A stretch of 16,311 nt of DNA, from positions 1-16,311 of the forward strand of contig LCQJ01000008.1 of NCBI GenBank assembly GCA_001004085.1, written 5' to 3'. The translations under genes and the position numbers were made by a program. Below the pieces are notes generated by a model. That model ran no database searches. It worked only from the letters and a program-made list of their open reading frames with translations, and was not told where the DNA came from. The stretch comes from Parcubacteria group bacterium GW2011_GWA2_50_10b (GTDB taxonomy: Bacteria > Patescibacteriota > Minisyncoccia > Phycocordibacterales > Zambryskibacteraceae). Of this stretch, positions 4,904 through 12,508 are shown piece after piece. Numbering within the stretch: the first letter of the stretch is position 1; every line of letters starts with the position of its first letter.

Positions 4904-6026
4904 ATTCTCTCATCACTTTAATGAACCGATGCTTGCCGATGCGGTAGACCCCACCGGGGAGTTCTTTGACCGCCCCTTCTTTCTCGAGCCGGTTAAATTC
5001 CGACTTGGAGGAAACCAGCCCGTGCTCGACGAGCACGTCCCGCAAGACCGCGTCCTTGCCGATTTTGACGGTCTTAATATCTTTCGGCGCTTCGCCCTTG
5101 GAAAAAGTTTCTTCAAAATTTTCTTGCGCTTCTTTCGCCACCTCTTCGCCATGGTAAAGCTTGGTGATTTCAAAGGCCAAGCGCATCTTGGCCTCCTTGG
5201 GATGGCCTTTCATAATCTCTGTGATTTCATTTGTAGGCACATCGGTTAAGCATTCAAAATAAGTTTTGGTCAAATTATCGTTTATCGACATAAGCTTGCC
5301 GTACATATCATTCGGCAAATCTTCCAGATAAACGGCGTTATTGTAAGTTTTACTCATCTTGCGACCATCCGTACCTTCTATCAGCCGCGTGGTTAGCACA
5401 AACTTATCGCGCTTCTTGTAAGCCGTCTGAAGAGTCCGCCCCGCAAGCATATTGAATTCCTGGTCACTACCACCGAGCTCACAATCCACGTCGAGCACTA
5501 CCGAGTCATAGCCAACCATGATCGGGTATAAAAATTCGTGGAGCGAAATGGGGTTGCCCTCCTTGATACGTTTATCGAACATGTCACGCTGGATGATTTG
5601 TTGCACCGTAAATTTGCTTGTCAAATCAACCAGGTCGGCAAGTTTCAAAGCATCAAGCCATTCATGATTGTATTTCACTTCAATTTTAGACAGGTCCAAT
5701 ATCTTGCTAGCTTGTTCTTTGTATGTTTGGAAATTCTTCTCCACCTCCTCTCGGGTTAATGGCGCGCGCATCGTGTCGCGCCCGGAGGGGTCCCCGATCA
5801 TTGCCGTAAAGCTTCCGACCAGAAAAACGACTTCGTGACCGGCATCAGCGAAGGCTTTGAGTTTGCGAAGCGGCACGGAATGACCCAGATGAAGTTTCGC
5901 CCCGGTCGGATCCACTCCGAAATATACCCGCAATTTTTCTCCAGATTTAAATTTCTGCTCGGCCAATTCTCTTGGAATAACCTTTTCGACTGAGCGTGAA
6001 AGCAGTTCTGCCACGTCTTTATCCAT
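4902..6026 (-). CDS. tyrS: Tyrosyl-tRNA synthetase
   Basis: Class I synthetase that charges tRNA-Tyr. YFGVDPTGAKLHLGHSVPL carries the HIGH box (HLGH, residues 46-49). The GDPSGRD motif is at 78-84, ELGGSDQEFNMLAGR at 183-197 reads as the tRNA/tyrosine-pocket segment, and the KMSKS box appears as KMSKT at 223-227. The C-terminal S4 RNA-binding domain is about residues 320-374 (LRDVLVEHGLVSSKSEFNRL). Length 374 aa is near the short end of the TyrZ-like bacterial type. A 12-bp palindrome lies just upstream of the start. Transcription is divergent from the PBP gene across a roughly 100-bp gap. Confidence 0.96.
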   Translation of the reverse strand: MDKDVAELLSRSVEKVIPRELAEQKFKSGEKLRVYFGVDPTGAKLHLGHSVPLRKLKAFADAGHEVVFLVGSFTAMIGDPSGRDTMRAPLTREEVEKNFQTYKEQASKILDLSKIEVKYNHEWLDALKLADLVDLTSKFTVQQIIQRDMFDKRIKEGNPISLHEFLYPIMVGYDSVVLDVDCELGGSDQEFNMLAGRTLQTAYKKRDKFVLTTRLIEGTDGRKMSKTYNNAVYLEDLPNDMYGKLMSINDNLTKTYFECLTDVPTNEITEIMKGHPKEAKMRLAFEITKLYHGEEVAKEAQENFEETFSKGEAPKDIKTVKIGKDAVLRDVLVEHGLVSSKSEFNRLEKEGAVKELPGGVYRIGKHRFIKVMRE

Positions 6027-6036
6027 GAAAGTATAC

Positions 6037-6048
6037 TAACATATGTTA
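6037..6048. promoter_or_regulatory. 12-bp palindrome upstream of tyrS
   Basis: TAACATATGTTA is a perfect palindrome 10 bp before the tyrS ATG (6024-6026). It could be an operator. A TATACT on the tyrS strand (6035-6030) lies only 3 bases from the ATG, too close for a standard -10 of this start. Confidence 0.35.
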
Positions 6049-6066
6049 AAATGAGTGTTCGAATGA

Positions 6067-6132
6067 ATCCCGTACGAAATTTATGTTATATGTTTATCAC
6101 ATTTTATAAATTATGTTTATTTCGTACGGGAT
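6067..6132 (+). repeat. 66-bp palindrome-ended element, copy A (PBP1 start)
   Basis: ATCCCGTACGAAAT (6067-6080) is the exact inverse of 6119-6132, and the last two bases are the AT of the PBP1 start codon. Compared on the coding strand with copy B (8626 to 8561), it aligns without gaps over 66 bases with 9 differences. Both arms, GTTATATGTT (6085-6094) and TTATAAATTA (6104-6113, except for its last base region) are conserved, while the middle varies. Centres of the two CGTACG cores are 52 bp apart, close to five helical turns. It could be a paired operator/promoter or a mobile initiation cassette; TATAAA (6105-6110) is a candidate -10. Confidence 0.8.
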
Positions 6133-8296
6133 GAAAAAATTCCTGAAAAGGATGCGGCATTCCAACCTTTCTCTGGCGGCCGCGGCCGTCACACTCTTTG
6201 CCCTCGGTCTCTCCATCCTCTGGCTGGCATCGCTGCGCATCCCGGCCCTCGAGAGCATCTCGGAGCGCCAAATCGACCAGTCGACCAAGATTTACGACCG
6301 CACCGGCCAAATCCTCCTCTATGACCTCTCCAAAGACGTCAGGAGAAACCAGGTGACCTTTGAAGACATCTCTCCTTACATCAAAGCGGCCACCATCGCC
6401 ATCGAGGACCGTTCTTTCTACTCCCACCGCGGCTTTATCTTGAGCTCCTTCCTGCGCGCTGTCTGGGTTAACCTCACCACCCTCTCCTTCAGCCAAGGAG
6501 GTTCGACCATCACCCAGCAAGTGGTCAAAAACTCGATTCTGACCAAGGACAAGACGCCGACCAGGAAACTCAAGGAATTGATTCTCGCCCTCAAACTCGA
6601 GAAAGTCCTCTCAAAAGAAGAAATTCTTTCTCTTTACCTCAACGAAATCCCTTATGGCGGCACCATTTACGGCATCGAGGAGGCGGCCCAAAACTTCTTC
6701 GGCAAAAGCGCTCGGGATGTCACTCTCTCTGAAGCGGCTTATCTTTCCTCCCTGCCCAAAGCTCCAAGCTTCTACTCTCCTTATGGCTCCCACCAAACGG
6801 AACTTGAGGCTCGGAAAAACCTGGTGCTCTCCGAAATGCTCAAGAACGAATTCATTACGCAGGAAGAATACGACGCCGCCATGAAGGAAGGGTCGGTCTT
6901 CAAAGAGAAGCAGGATACGGGCAACATCAAAGCGCCGCACTTTGTCTTTTTCGTCATCGATTACCTGGCGAAGAAATACGGTGAGGACGCCGTCCAGAAC
7001 AGCGGCTTTAAAATCGTGACCACCCTCGATTACTCGATCCAGCGCGACGCCGAAGCCATTGCCAAGAAATACGGCCCCATCAACAAGGAGAAGTTCAACG
7101 GTGAGAACAACGCCATGGTAGTCATCGACCCGAAGACCGGCGATATCCTGGCCATGGTCGGCTCCAAAGATTATTTCGATAAGGAAATCGACGGCAACTT
7201 CAACGCCGCCATAAGCCACCGCCAGCCGGGTTCGACCTTCAAGCCATTCGTCTACTCGGTCCTCTTCAATAAAGGCTACACCGACCAGACGGTGCTCTTT
7301 GACGCGCCCATCCAGTTCTCGACCTCCTGCGCGGGGGACTTTCTGGTCACCGACGACAAATGTTACGCGCCCGGCAACTACGATGACCTCTTCAGGGGCC
7401 CCATGACCATTAGAAACGCGCTCGCCCAGTCCATCAACGTTCCAGCCGTCGAGGCGCTTTACCTCGCCGGGGTCAAGAATTCCATCAAACTGGCCGAGAG
7501 TATGGGTATCGAGAGCCTGACCGATACTTCAAACTACGGCTTGTCGCTGGTCCTCGGAGGCGGGTCGGTGTCTCTGCTTGATATGACGGCGGCTTATTCC
7601 GTATTTGGAAACGACGGCACAAGAAATCCCTATACGCCGGTGCTCTGGGTCGAAGACGCGCAGGGCAACATCATCGACAAGCATATTCCGTTCCCGCGCC
7701 AGGTGCTCCCGGAGCAGACCGCGCGCATTATCTCGAGCATTCTCTCCGACAACACTGCGCGCACACCAGGCTACGGCCCCAACTCCCCGCTCTATGTCGC
7801 CGAACGCGATGTGGCGGTCAAGACCGGTACCTCAAACGACTACCGAGACGCCTGGATTATCGGCTACGCTCCCAATATCGCCATCGGCGCCTGGGTCGGC
7901 AACAACGATAACTCGGAGATGGAGAAGAAGGTGGCCGGACTCATTGTTTCGCCCATGTGGCGAGATTTGATGGATAAAGTCCTGCCTACCCTGCCGGCCG
8001 AATCGTTTACCCCGCCGACACCCGAAGACTCTTCCAGGCTCAAGCCGATACTGCGCGGTGAATTGGGCAGCGAGCCGCACTCTATCCTCTACTGGGTGGA
8101 CAAAGACAATCCTCGCGGTCCCATACCGAGCTATCCGGGCAACGACCCGCAATTCAATAATTGGGAATACGGTGTTAAGCGCTGGGCGGCTACTCACGGC
8201 TTTGGCGCCTACGCCACTCCGGTTACCACCGAGCCGGCCCAGACTCTGCCGCCAACCCCGGCTGACGCGGGCTTCATCCCTTTGCCGGCCAACTAA
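6131..8296 (+). CDS. Class A penicillin-binding protein (PBP1A/1C-type, bifunctional transglycosylase/transpeptidase)
   Basis: A 721-aa peptidoglycan synthase. It has a cytoplasmic basic start, a transmembrane helix at about 12-34, and a GT51 glycosyltransferase with EDRSFYSHRG (92-101), GGSTITQQVVKN (123-134), RKLKELILALKLE and EEAAQNFFGKS. The transpeptidase has SxxK as STFK (S368, K371), SxN as SIN (434-436) and KTGT (564-567). The Pro/Thr-rich C-terminus is about 660-721. The start is ATG 6131: an in-frame ATG at 6113 lies in the 66-bp element, and copy B has AAG at the equivalent position but keeps the later ATG. The stop is 5 bp from the convergent DciA-like stop. C400 and C411 could form a disulfide. 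Confidence 0.95.
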   Translation: MKKFLKRMRHSNLSLAAAAVTLFALGLSILWLASLRIPALESISERQIDQSTKIYDRTGQILLYDLSKDVRRNQVTFEDISPYIKAATIAIEDRSFYSHRGFILSSFLRAVWVNLTTLSFSQGGSTITQQVVKNSILTKDKTPTRKLKELILALKLEKVLSKEEILSLYLNEIPYGGTIYGIEEAAQNFFGKSARDVTLSEAAYLSSLPKAPSFYSPYGSHQTELEARKNLVLSEMLKNEFITQEEYDAAMKEGSVFKEKQDTGNIKAPHFVFFVIDYLAKKYGEDAVQNSGFKIVTTLDYSIQRDAEAIAKKYGPINKEKFNGENNAMVVIDPKTGDILAMVGSKDYFDKEIDGNFNAAISHRQPGSTFKPFVYSVLFNKGYTDQTVLFDAPIQFSTSCAGDFLVTDDKCYAPGNYDDLFRGPMTIRNALAQSINVPAVEALYLAGVKNSIKLAESMGIESLTDTSNYGLSLVLGGGSVSLLDMTAAYSVFGNDGTRNPYTPVLWVEDAQGNIIDKHIPFPRQVLPEQTARIISSILSDNTARTPGYGPNSPLYVAERDVAVKTGTSNDYRDAWIIGYAPNIAIGAWVGNNDNSEMEKKVAGLIVSPMWRDLMDKVLPTLPAESFTPPTPEDSSRLKPILRGELGSEPHSILYWVDKDNPRGPIPSYPGNDPQFNNWEYGVKRWAATHGFGAYATPVTTEPAQTLPPTPADAGFIPLPAN

Positions 8297-8301
8297 CCTG
8301 T

Positions 8302-8562
8302 TTATTTATAAACAATCCGGGAAACCGAAAGGCGGTAAACTTCTTTCAGTTCGTCTTTAATGGCCGCTTCCTTCAGGGCAATTTCATTTTTAACGGCCGG
8401 GGAAGCGGAAATTTCAAGCACCCCGTCTTTCCATAATATTTTATCGGCCGGAATTCCGGCACCGGTTCTTTTTTGAATGACCGCGGCAATCGTCTCTTTG
8501 GTCTCGGTATCTTTGTTTAAAGCTTTGGAAAACCTTTCCAGGAGGGAGAGAAGGTTTTTCAT
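8302..8562 (-). CDS. DciA-like (DUF721) protein
   Basis: An 86-aa protein. The N-terminal helix is short, and the core I-QKRTG--IPADKILWKDGVLEISASPAVKNEIALKE---KDELKEVY-LSVSRIVYK follows the DUF721/DciA pattern: a strand, then a basic stretch, an alpha helix and a final V--I-V-type strand. DciA loads or activates the replicative helicase in most bacteria lacking DnaC. Position downstream of dnaN on the same strand supports this, since DUF721 genes often follow dnaN/recF. The family match is by eye and the protein is short, so the assignment is moderate. Its ATG is formed by the end of the 66-bp element (copy B). Confidence 0.65.
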   Translation of the reverse strand: MKNLLSLLERFSKALNKDTETKETIAAVIQKRTGAGIPADKILWKDGVLEISASPAVKNEIALKEAAIKDELKEVYRLSVSRIVYK

Positions 8563-8626
8563 CCCGTACGAAATAAACTTAATTTATAACTCGGGTTGAA
8601 CATATAACGAAAATTTCGTACGGGAT
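8561..8626 (-). repeat. 66-bp palindrome-ended element, copy B (DciA-like start)
   Basis: Arms ATCCCGTACGAAAT at 8561-8574 and its inverse at 8613-8626. Read on the minus strand it ends in GGGATGAAAAAC, exactly where the DciA-like gene starts. It begins 10 bp after the dnaN stop. Orientation is opposite to copy A, so the two copies form an inverted pair around the PBP1/DciA-like gene pair (6067-8626). Core-to-core distance is again 52 bp. Confidence 0.8.
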
Positions 8627-8636
8627 TCATGGCGGA

Positions 8637-9740
8637 TTACGACTGATTCATCGGCATGACAAGGTAGAGGAAACTGGAGTCGCCAACGCCCCGAATGACA
8701 ATCGGCTTGGCCTGGCCCTTGAAACTCAAGGAGAGGCTGTCGGTGGAGAGTGATTGGAAACAGTCGGTAAAGTAACGGTGATTGACGTTAATGGAGATAT
8801 CTTCGCCTTCAAGCACGGCCTCGACTGATTGCACGCTCTCGCCCACCGTCGAGTTCTTGGACTCTATTTCGAAGTGCTTGTCCTTCGGGGAGACTTTGAT
8901 AGTCAGCTGGTTGAAAGCATCGGAGAAAATAAGGCTGGTTTTAAGGGAGTTAATCAGGTCCTGTTTCAAAAGCACGGCGGTCGAAGTGGCGTCTTTGGGG
9001 ATAATCTGGCGGTAATCGGGAAAATTCCCTTCGATGATGCGCGAGACCAAGTAGACCCCACCGGAACGCAGCGCCACCTGGTGTTCTTCTATGGAAAGTG
9101 AAATTTCTTCTTCCCCGCGGTCGAAAATCTTGATGATTTCCAGGGCGTTTTTCTGGGGAATGAGAATGTTTTTAAAATGAGGCACCTTCTTGATTTTGAT
9201 TTTCTTCTCCGCGAGCCTAAAGGAATCCGTGGCCGCAAAAACCAGAAACTCTCCTTCGTGGGTAATAGAGATGGAAGAAAGCTCGGGCTTAATGCTTCCG
9301 GTGGCAGCGGCGTAAATAACCGACCTCAAACCGAAAACCAAGTCCCTGGCCGGCAGCGAAAAGGCGTTGTCGTTGCTGATTTCCGGAATAATCGGAAAAT
9401 CCTCGCTCGGCAAAGTCTTAATGGTGGTTTTGGTGCCCTTGGTTTTGACTTCAAGTGTTTGTTCCTTGCTGTTTAAGGTGATATTGCGGTCGTTTGAAAG
9501 AGAGGAGATGAAAGAAGTAATGACTCTGGCCGGAACTACCGCTATCCCCGGTTCACTAACCTTAACCGGCACTGAAATAGAAATACCCAAATCAAGATTA
9601 GTAGCCTTGATAACCAAGGAGTTCTGGCGGGCGTCCAGATAAAAACCGGAGAGTACCGGCAGACTTGGGTTCTTGCCCGCAATCTTATCCGCCTTGTTGA
9701 GCGCGTCCTCCAGTTGTTCCTTAATTCCTTCTATTTTCAT
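8637..9740 (-). CDS. dnaN: DNA polymerase III beta subunit (sliding clamp)
   Basis: A 367-aa clamp with the three-domain beta fold. It begins MKIEGIKEQLEDALNKADKIAGKNPSLPVLSGFYL, shows the domain-2 region EFLVFAATDSFRLAEKKI and the domain-3 region SVEAVLEGEDISINVNHRYFTDCF, and ends with PIVIRGVGDSSFLYLVMPMNQS, the typical clamp C-terminus with the MPM motif. It dimerises as a ring that tethers the replicase. It follows dnaA on the same strand across a 202-bp gap, the usual dnaA-dnaN order. No Shine-Dalgarno site is visible; TATATATG abuts the start. Confidence 0.97.
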   Translation of the reverse strand: MKIEGIKEQLEDALNKADKIAGKNPSLPVLSGFYLDARQNSLVIKATNLDLGISISVPVKVSEPGIAVVPARVITSFISSLSNDRNITLNSKEQTLEVKTKGTKTTIKTLPSEDFPIIPEISNDNAFSLPARDLVFGLRSVIYAAATGSIKPELSSISITHEGEFLVFAATDSFRLAEKKIKIKKVPHFKNILIPQKNALEIIKIFDRGEEEISLSIEEHQVALRSGGVYLVSRIIEGNFPDYRQIIPKDATSTAVLLKQDLINSLKTSLIFSDAFNQLTIKVSPKDKHFEIESKNSTVGESVQSVEAVLEGEDISINVNHRYFTDCFQSLSTDSLSLSFKGQAKPIVIRGVGDSSFLYLVMPMNQS

Positions 9741-9942
9741 ATATAAAATTTGTTACTACTATTAGAGGTGTGGATATGTGGGTAGTCGGTTTAACGGCTT
9801 AATAACAAAGTTTTTTAGAATTTTTAAAATTACTGATTGGGGAGAACATGCTTCTGTTGGGGAAGCTTTTATAAGAAAGGGCGTTTTCATCCGTCCCCTT
9901 ACCCCTTTATTAACATTATTTCCAGAATCTTTCCACATACTA
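9741..9942. other. dnaA-dnaN intergenic region, possible origin segment
   Basis: A 202-bp gap with AT-rich stretches (9800-9835, 9905-9920). It has only weak DnaA-box-like sites: TGTGGATAT at 9769-9777 (inverse ATATCCACA, one mismatch to TTATCCACA), followed by TGTGGGTAG, and CTTTCCACA at 9929-9937. No clear cluster of perfect boxes is present. An origin is expected near dnaA by convention, but the sequence alone does not prove one here. No ORF is supported. Confidence 0.35.
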
Positions 9943-11292
9943 CTACACAGTAAGCAGACTCCTGATTTGACCCACTTCATCCACCAAAGACTGGTCTTCT
10001 TTGATGTCGTTTTTGATTTTCTCGCATGAATGGATAACAGTGGTGTGGTCCCTACCACCCAATTTCTGGCCGATAGAGGGATAGGAAATGTTGAAATCTT
10101 CGCGCAGGATATACATGATAATTTGCCGGGGGCGGATAACCTCTTTATGCCTGGTTTTCTCGTAGATACTATCTTCTTTGATGTTGTAGAAATCGGAAAT
10201 AATCCTGACCACGTCTTTGACCGCCACGTTCTTCTTCGGCCGCACGGTGTTTTTGATGTAATTTCTTACATCAATCATGGTGATTTCCTTTCCTTTGAGT
10301 TGCGCCTGGCATAAGAGCGCGTTGACCGCCCCCTCAAGCTCCCTGATGTTGCCGTTCAGGCTGTGGGCCAGATAATCGACTATCTCGGTTGAGAGCGGCA
10401 AACCCTCCCGGACGGCTTTGGCGGCGATGATGGCGATACGTGACTCCTTGTCCGGCGCGGGGATGTCGACGGTCATACCGGCCGAAAGGCGCGATTTGAG
10501 CCTCTCTTCCAGTCCGGTGATGAAATGAGGGTGCTTGTCCGAGGAAAAGATGATTTGGCGGTTGTTGTCATAAAGAGTGTTGAATAGGTGGAAAAGCTCT
10601 TCCTGGAACTTCTGTTTATCGGCGAAAAACTGGATGTCGTCGACAATCAAGACGTCGTATTTGCGGTATTTCTCCTTGAAAACGTTCATTTTCTGGTTCT
10701 GGAGGGCGTTCATGCAGTCCTGGCCGAATTGCTCAGAGGTCATATAGTAGACCTTCTTGCCAGGCGAGGTGGTTTTGACATGGTTTCCGATGGCCTGGAT
10801 AAGGTGCGTTTTGCCGTGGCCGGTCGAGCCGTGGATGAAAAGCGGGTTATACATGATGCCCGGCTTCTTGATGACGGCCTGGGCGGCGGCGTGGGCCAGT
10901 TCGTTGAACGGACCGATAACGAAATTCTCGAAAGTGTAGCGCGGGTTCAGATTGTCGTCTTTGTTGACCTCCACTTCGGCCAAAGGCAGCTCTTTGGTGT
11001 GGGTTTCCTTGCCCGGAGTCCTTTCCTCGCGGCGCCTGGACTCTTCTTTGTTGACCACGTACTCGATGGCGTGGACTGAGCTCTCGAGGTTCCTCAGGCT
11101 TTTAAGGATGGTGTTGTGGTACTTGGTCAAAAGCCACTCTTTGACGAAGGCGTTGGGGACGGAGAGCACCACTACCCCCGAATCTTCCTTGACGATGCGC
11201 GTATCCTTGAACCAGGTGGTGAAATTGGCGCTGGAGACCCCCAATTCCATCTCGACCAGAACCCTTTGCCAAAGCTGTTTGTAATCCATCAT
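9943..11292 (-). CDS. dnaA: Chromosomal replication initiator DnaA
   Basis: A 449-aa initiator AAA+ ATPase that binds DnaA boxes and melts the origin. Domain I is about 1-80 (LWQRVLVEMELGVSSANFTTWF), followed by a short charged linker at 82-115. Domain III has Walker A GSTGHGKTH at 155-163, Walker B VLIVDDIQFF at 214-223, and SSDKHPHFITGLEERLKSRLSAGM with the Arg-finger region. Domain IV is a helix-turn-helix with signature GGRDHTTVIHSCEKI at about 413-427. Start is ATG 11292, or the adjacent ATG 11289. It is divergent from rpmH, a classic origin-side arrangement. TATACT (11313-11308, minus) is a likely -10. Confidence 0.98.
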   Translation of the reverse strand: MMDYKQLWQRVLVEMELGVSSANFTTWFKDTRIVKEDSGVVVLSVPNAFVKEWLLTKYHNTILKSLRNLESSVHAIEYVVNKEESRRREERTPGKETHTKELPLAEVEVNKDDNLNPRYTFENFVIGPFNELAHAAAQAVIKKPGIMYNPLFIHGSTGHGKTHLIQAIGNHVKTTSPGKKVYYMTSEQFGQDCMNALQNQKMNVFKEKYRKYDVLIVDDIQFFADKQKFQEELFHLFNTLYDNNRQIIFSSDKHPHFITGLEERLKSRLSAGMTVDIPAPDKESRIAIIAAKAVREGLPLSTEIVDYLAHSLNGNIRELEGAVNALLCQAQLKGKEITMIDVRNYIKNTVRPKKNVAVKDVVRIISDFYNIKEDSIYEKTRHKEVIRPRQIIMYILREDFNISYPSIGQKLGGRDHTTVIHSCEKIKNDIKEDQSLVDEVGQIRSLLTV

Positions 11293-11336
11293 GAAATTTA
11301 TTGGTACAGTATAGCTTTTAGGACTAAGATAAAAAC

Positions 11337-11365
11337 TTGAAAAGAAGCTGAAATATGTTTATAAT
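11337..11365 (+). promoter_or_regulatory. rpmH promoter
   Basis: TTGAAA (11337-11342), a 17-bp spacer, then TATAAT (11360-11365). This gives a start near 11372 and a leader of about 18 nt before rpmH ATG 11390. A close match to the sigma70 consensus in the dnaA-rpmH divergent gap. Confidence 0.8.
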
Positions 11366-11389
11366 GTGTTTATAACCTGTTGAGAAAAA

Positions 11390-11524
11390 ATGTCTACAAC
11401 ATACCAACCGAAAAAAAGGAAGCGTGCCAGAACCCACGGCTTTCTTTCGAGGCAAAAGAGCAATACCGGCAAAAGGACTATCAGAGCCAGACGCCGCAAG
11501 GGCCGCAAGCGCCTCGGGCTTTAA
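11390..11524 (+). CDS. rpmH: Ribosomal protein bL34
   Basis: A 44-aa, strongly basic protein starting [20 protein letters not shown] and ending KGRKRLGL. It has the family signature [16 protein letters not shown] and the [11 protein letters not shown] tail, and normal length. It is a component of the large ribosomal subunit. It is transcribed divergently from dnaA and its stop TAA shares a base with the rnpA start (TAATG), so the two are coupled. No Shine-Dalgarno site is evident in the short leader. Confidence 0.97.
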   Translation: MSTTYQPKKRKRARTHGFLSRQKSNTGKRTIRARRRKGRKRLGL

Positions 11525-11775
11525 TGCCGCACTTCTCTTTAAGGGTTTTGCCGGGTGACGAGGTTAAAATCGCCGTGCCGGTTTCCAAAAAAATCGCCAA
11601 AAAGGCGGTCACCAGAAACCTTATCCGCCGCCGGGTCCGCCCTATTTTGCGTGAGCTCGTCTCCAATCTTAAGCCGGCCACTTATATGATTATTGCTAAA
11701 GCGGGAGCGGAGAAAATCAAGGGAAAGGAGTTAAAAGAAGAGCTGGTTAGGTTAATTAGGTCAATTAGAAATTAG
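11524..11775 (+). CDS. rnpA: Ribonuclease P protein component (short form)
   Basis: Protein cofactor that helps RNase P RNA process pre-tRNA 5' ends. From ATG 11524 it is 83 aa: FSLRVLPGDEVKIAVPVSKKIAKKAVTRNLIRRRVR with the RNR signature (R31-N32...RRR), then a C-terminal helix. Most RnpA proteins have about 110-120 residues, and the usual N-terminal helix (R-R----F--V--G type) is absent. The frame stays open upstream through all of rpmH to a TTG at 11380, but that extension ([16 protein letters not shown]) does not look like RnpA. Position after rpmH and before yidC is canonical. Confidence 0.92.
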   Translation: MPHFSLRVLPGDEVKIAVPVSKKIAKKAVTRNLIRRRVRPILRELVSNLKPATYMIIAKAGAEKIKGKELKEELVRLIRSIRN

Positions 11776-11791
11776 GAATTATAATGACTTA

Positions 11792-12508
11792 ATGTCTTTC
11801 CTATACCACACTTTTTTCTTCGACCCGCTTTACAACGCTCTCATGCTCTTGTTCAAGGTTCTGCCTTGGGCGGATGCCGGCATTATTGTCATCATACTGA
11901 CCATTCTTGTCCGCTCGGCCATCTTCCCTCTCTCCCGGAAGGCGGTGTTGACGCAAGTCAAAATGGCGGAAATCGGGCCGGAACTGGAAGCCATCAAAGA
12001 GAAATATAAAGACAAGGCGGAAGAGCAGGCCAGGCGGACGTTGGCTCTATACAAGGAAAAAGGGGTTAACCCGTTTTCCGGAATACTGGTTATCATTATC
12101 CAGATTCCTATCATTCTGGCTCTCTATCAGATTTTTCTCCATTTTCCCGAGGTTAATACCGAACTGCTTTATTCGTTTATCAAGGCTCCGGAGCACGTCA
12201 ACACTGTTTTCCTGGGGCTTCTCGATATTAGCGCCAAGAGCGCTCTGATTGCGTTTCTGGCCGCCACCACCACTTATTTCCAGTTCCAGGTCTCGATGCA
12301 GGGTCAAAACAAACCCAAAGGCAATTCATTTGGTGACAATCTGGCCAAGAGCATGCAAAGCCAGATGAAATACTTTTTTCCGGTCCTGGTTTTCTTCATT
12401 TCTTACAAGATTTCCGGCGTTATCGCCCTCTACTGGCTGACCACCAATCTTTTCAGCATCGCCCAGGAGCTTTTTGTCAGGCGGAATATTAAAGCGGTTC
12501 AAGCTTGA
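11792..12508 (+). CDS. yidC: YidC/Oxa1-family membrane protein insertase
   Basis: Inserts proteins into the cytoplasmic membrane, alone or with SecYEG. It is 238 aa with hydrophobic helices at about 28-47, 95-117, 150-168, 193-210 and 211-227. R41 in the first helix (ILVRSAIFPL) matches the conserved groove arginine. The cytoplasmic hairpin KMAEIGPELEAIKEKYKDKAEEQARRTLALYKEKGVNPFSG is typical. It has no large periplasmic domain, as in Gram-positive-type and CPR YidC. It lies 16 bp after rnpA in the rpmH-rnpA-yidC operon. TATAAT at 11780-11785 sits 6 bases before the ATG. The 3' end overlaps the convergent minus-strand gene by 20 bp. Confidence 0.96.
   Translation: MSFLYHTFFFDPLYNALMLLFKVLPWADAGIIVIILTILVRSAIFPLSRKAVLTQVKMAEIGPELEAIKEKYKDKAEEQARRTLALYKEKGVNPFSGILVIIIQIPIILALYQIFLHFPEVNTELLYSFIKAPEHVNTVFLGLLDISAKSALIAFLAATTTYFQFQVSMQGQNKPKGNSFGDNLAKSMQSQMKYFFPVLVFFISYKISGVIALYWLTTNLFSIAQELFVRRNIKAVQA

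Noticed and set aside
6030..6035. TATACT as -10 of tyrS
   Set aside because: Only 3 bases from the ATG, too close for transcription to begin before the start codon.
6104..7219. Large minus-strand frames inside the PBP gene
   Set aside because: Low-complexity valine/aspartate-rich shadows of a GC-biased gene; no family resemblance, and all PBP motifs lie on the plus strand.
8300..8315. TGTTTATTTATAAACA near-palindrome between PBP and DciA-like stops as a terminator
   Set aside because: AT-only stem with a 2-nt loop and no T-run; too weak to call.
11380..11523. N-terminal extension of RnpA from TTG 11380
   Set aside because: It lies entirely over rpmH, is rich in Gln/Pro and has no RnpA-like pattern; ATG 11524 gives the conserved FSLRVLP start.
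11784..11792. Two-codon ORF ATG-ACT-TAA overlapping the yidC start as a regulatory minimal ORF
   Set aside because: Such short frames arise by chance often; TATAAT on the same bases is an equally good explanation.
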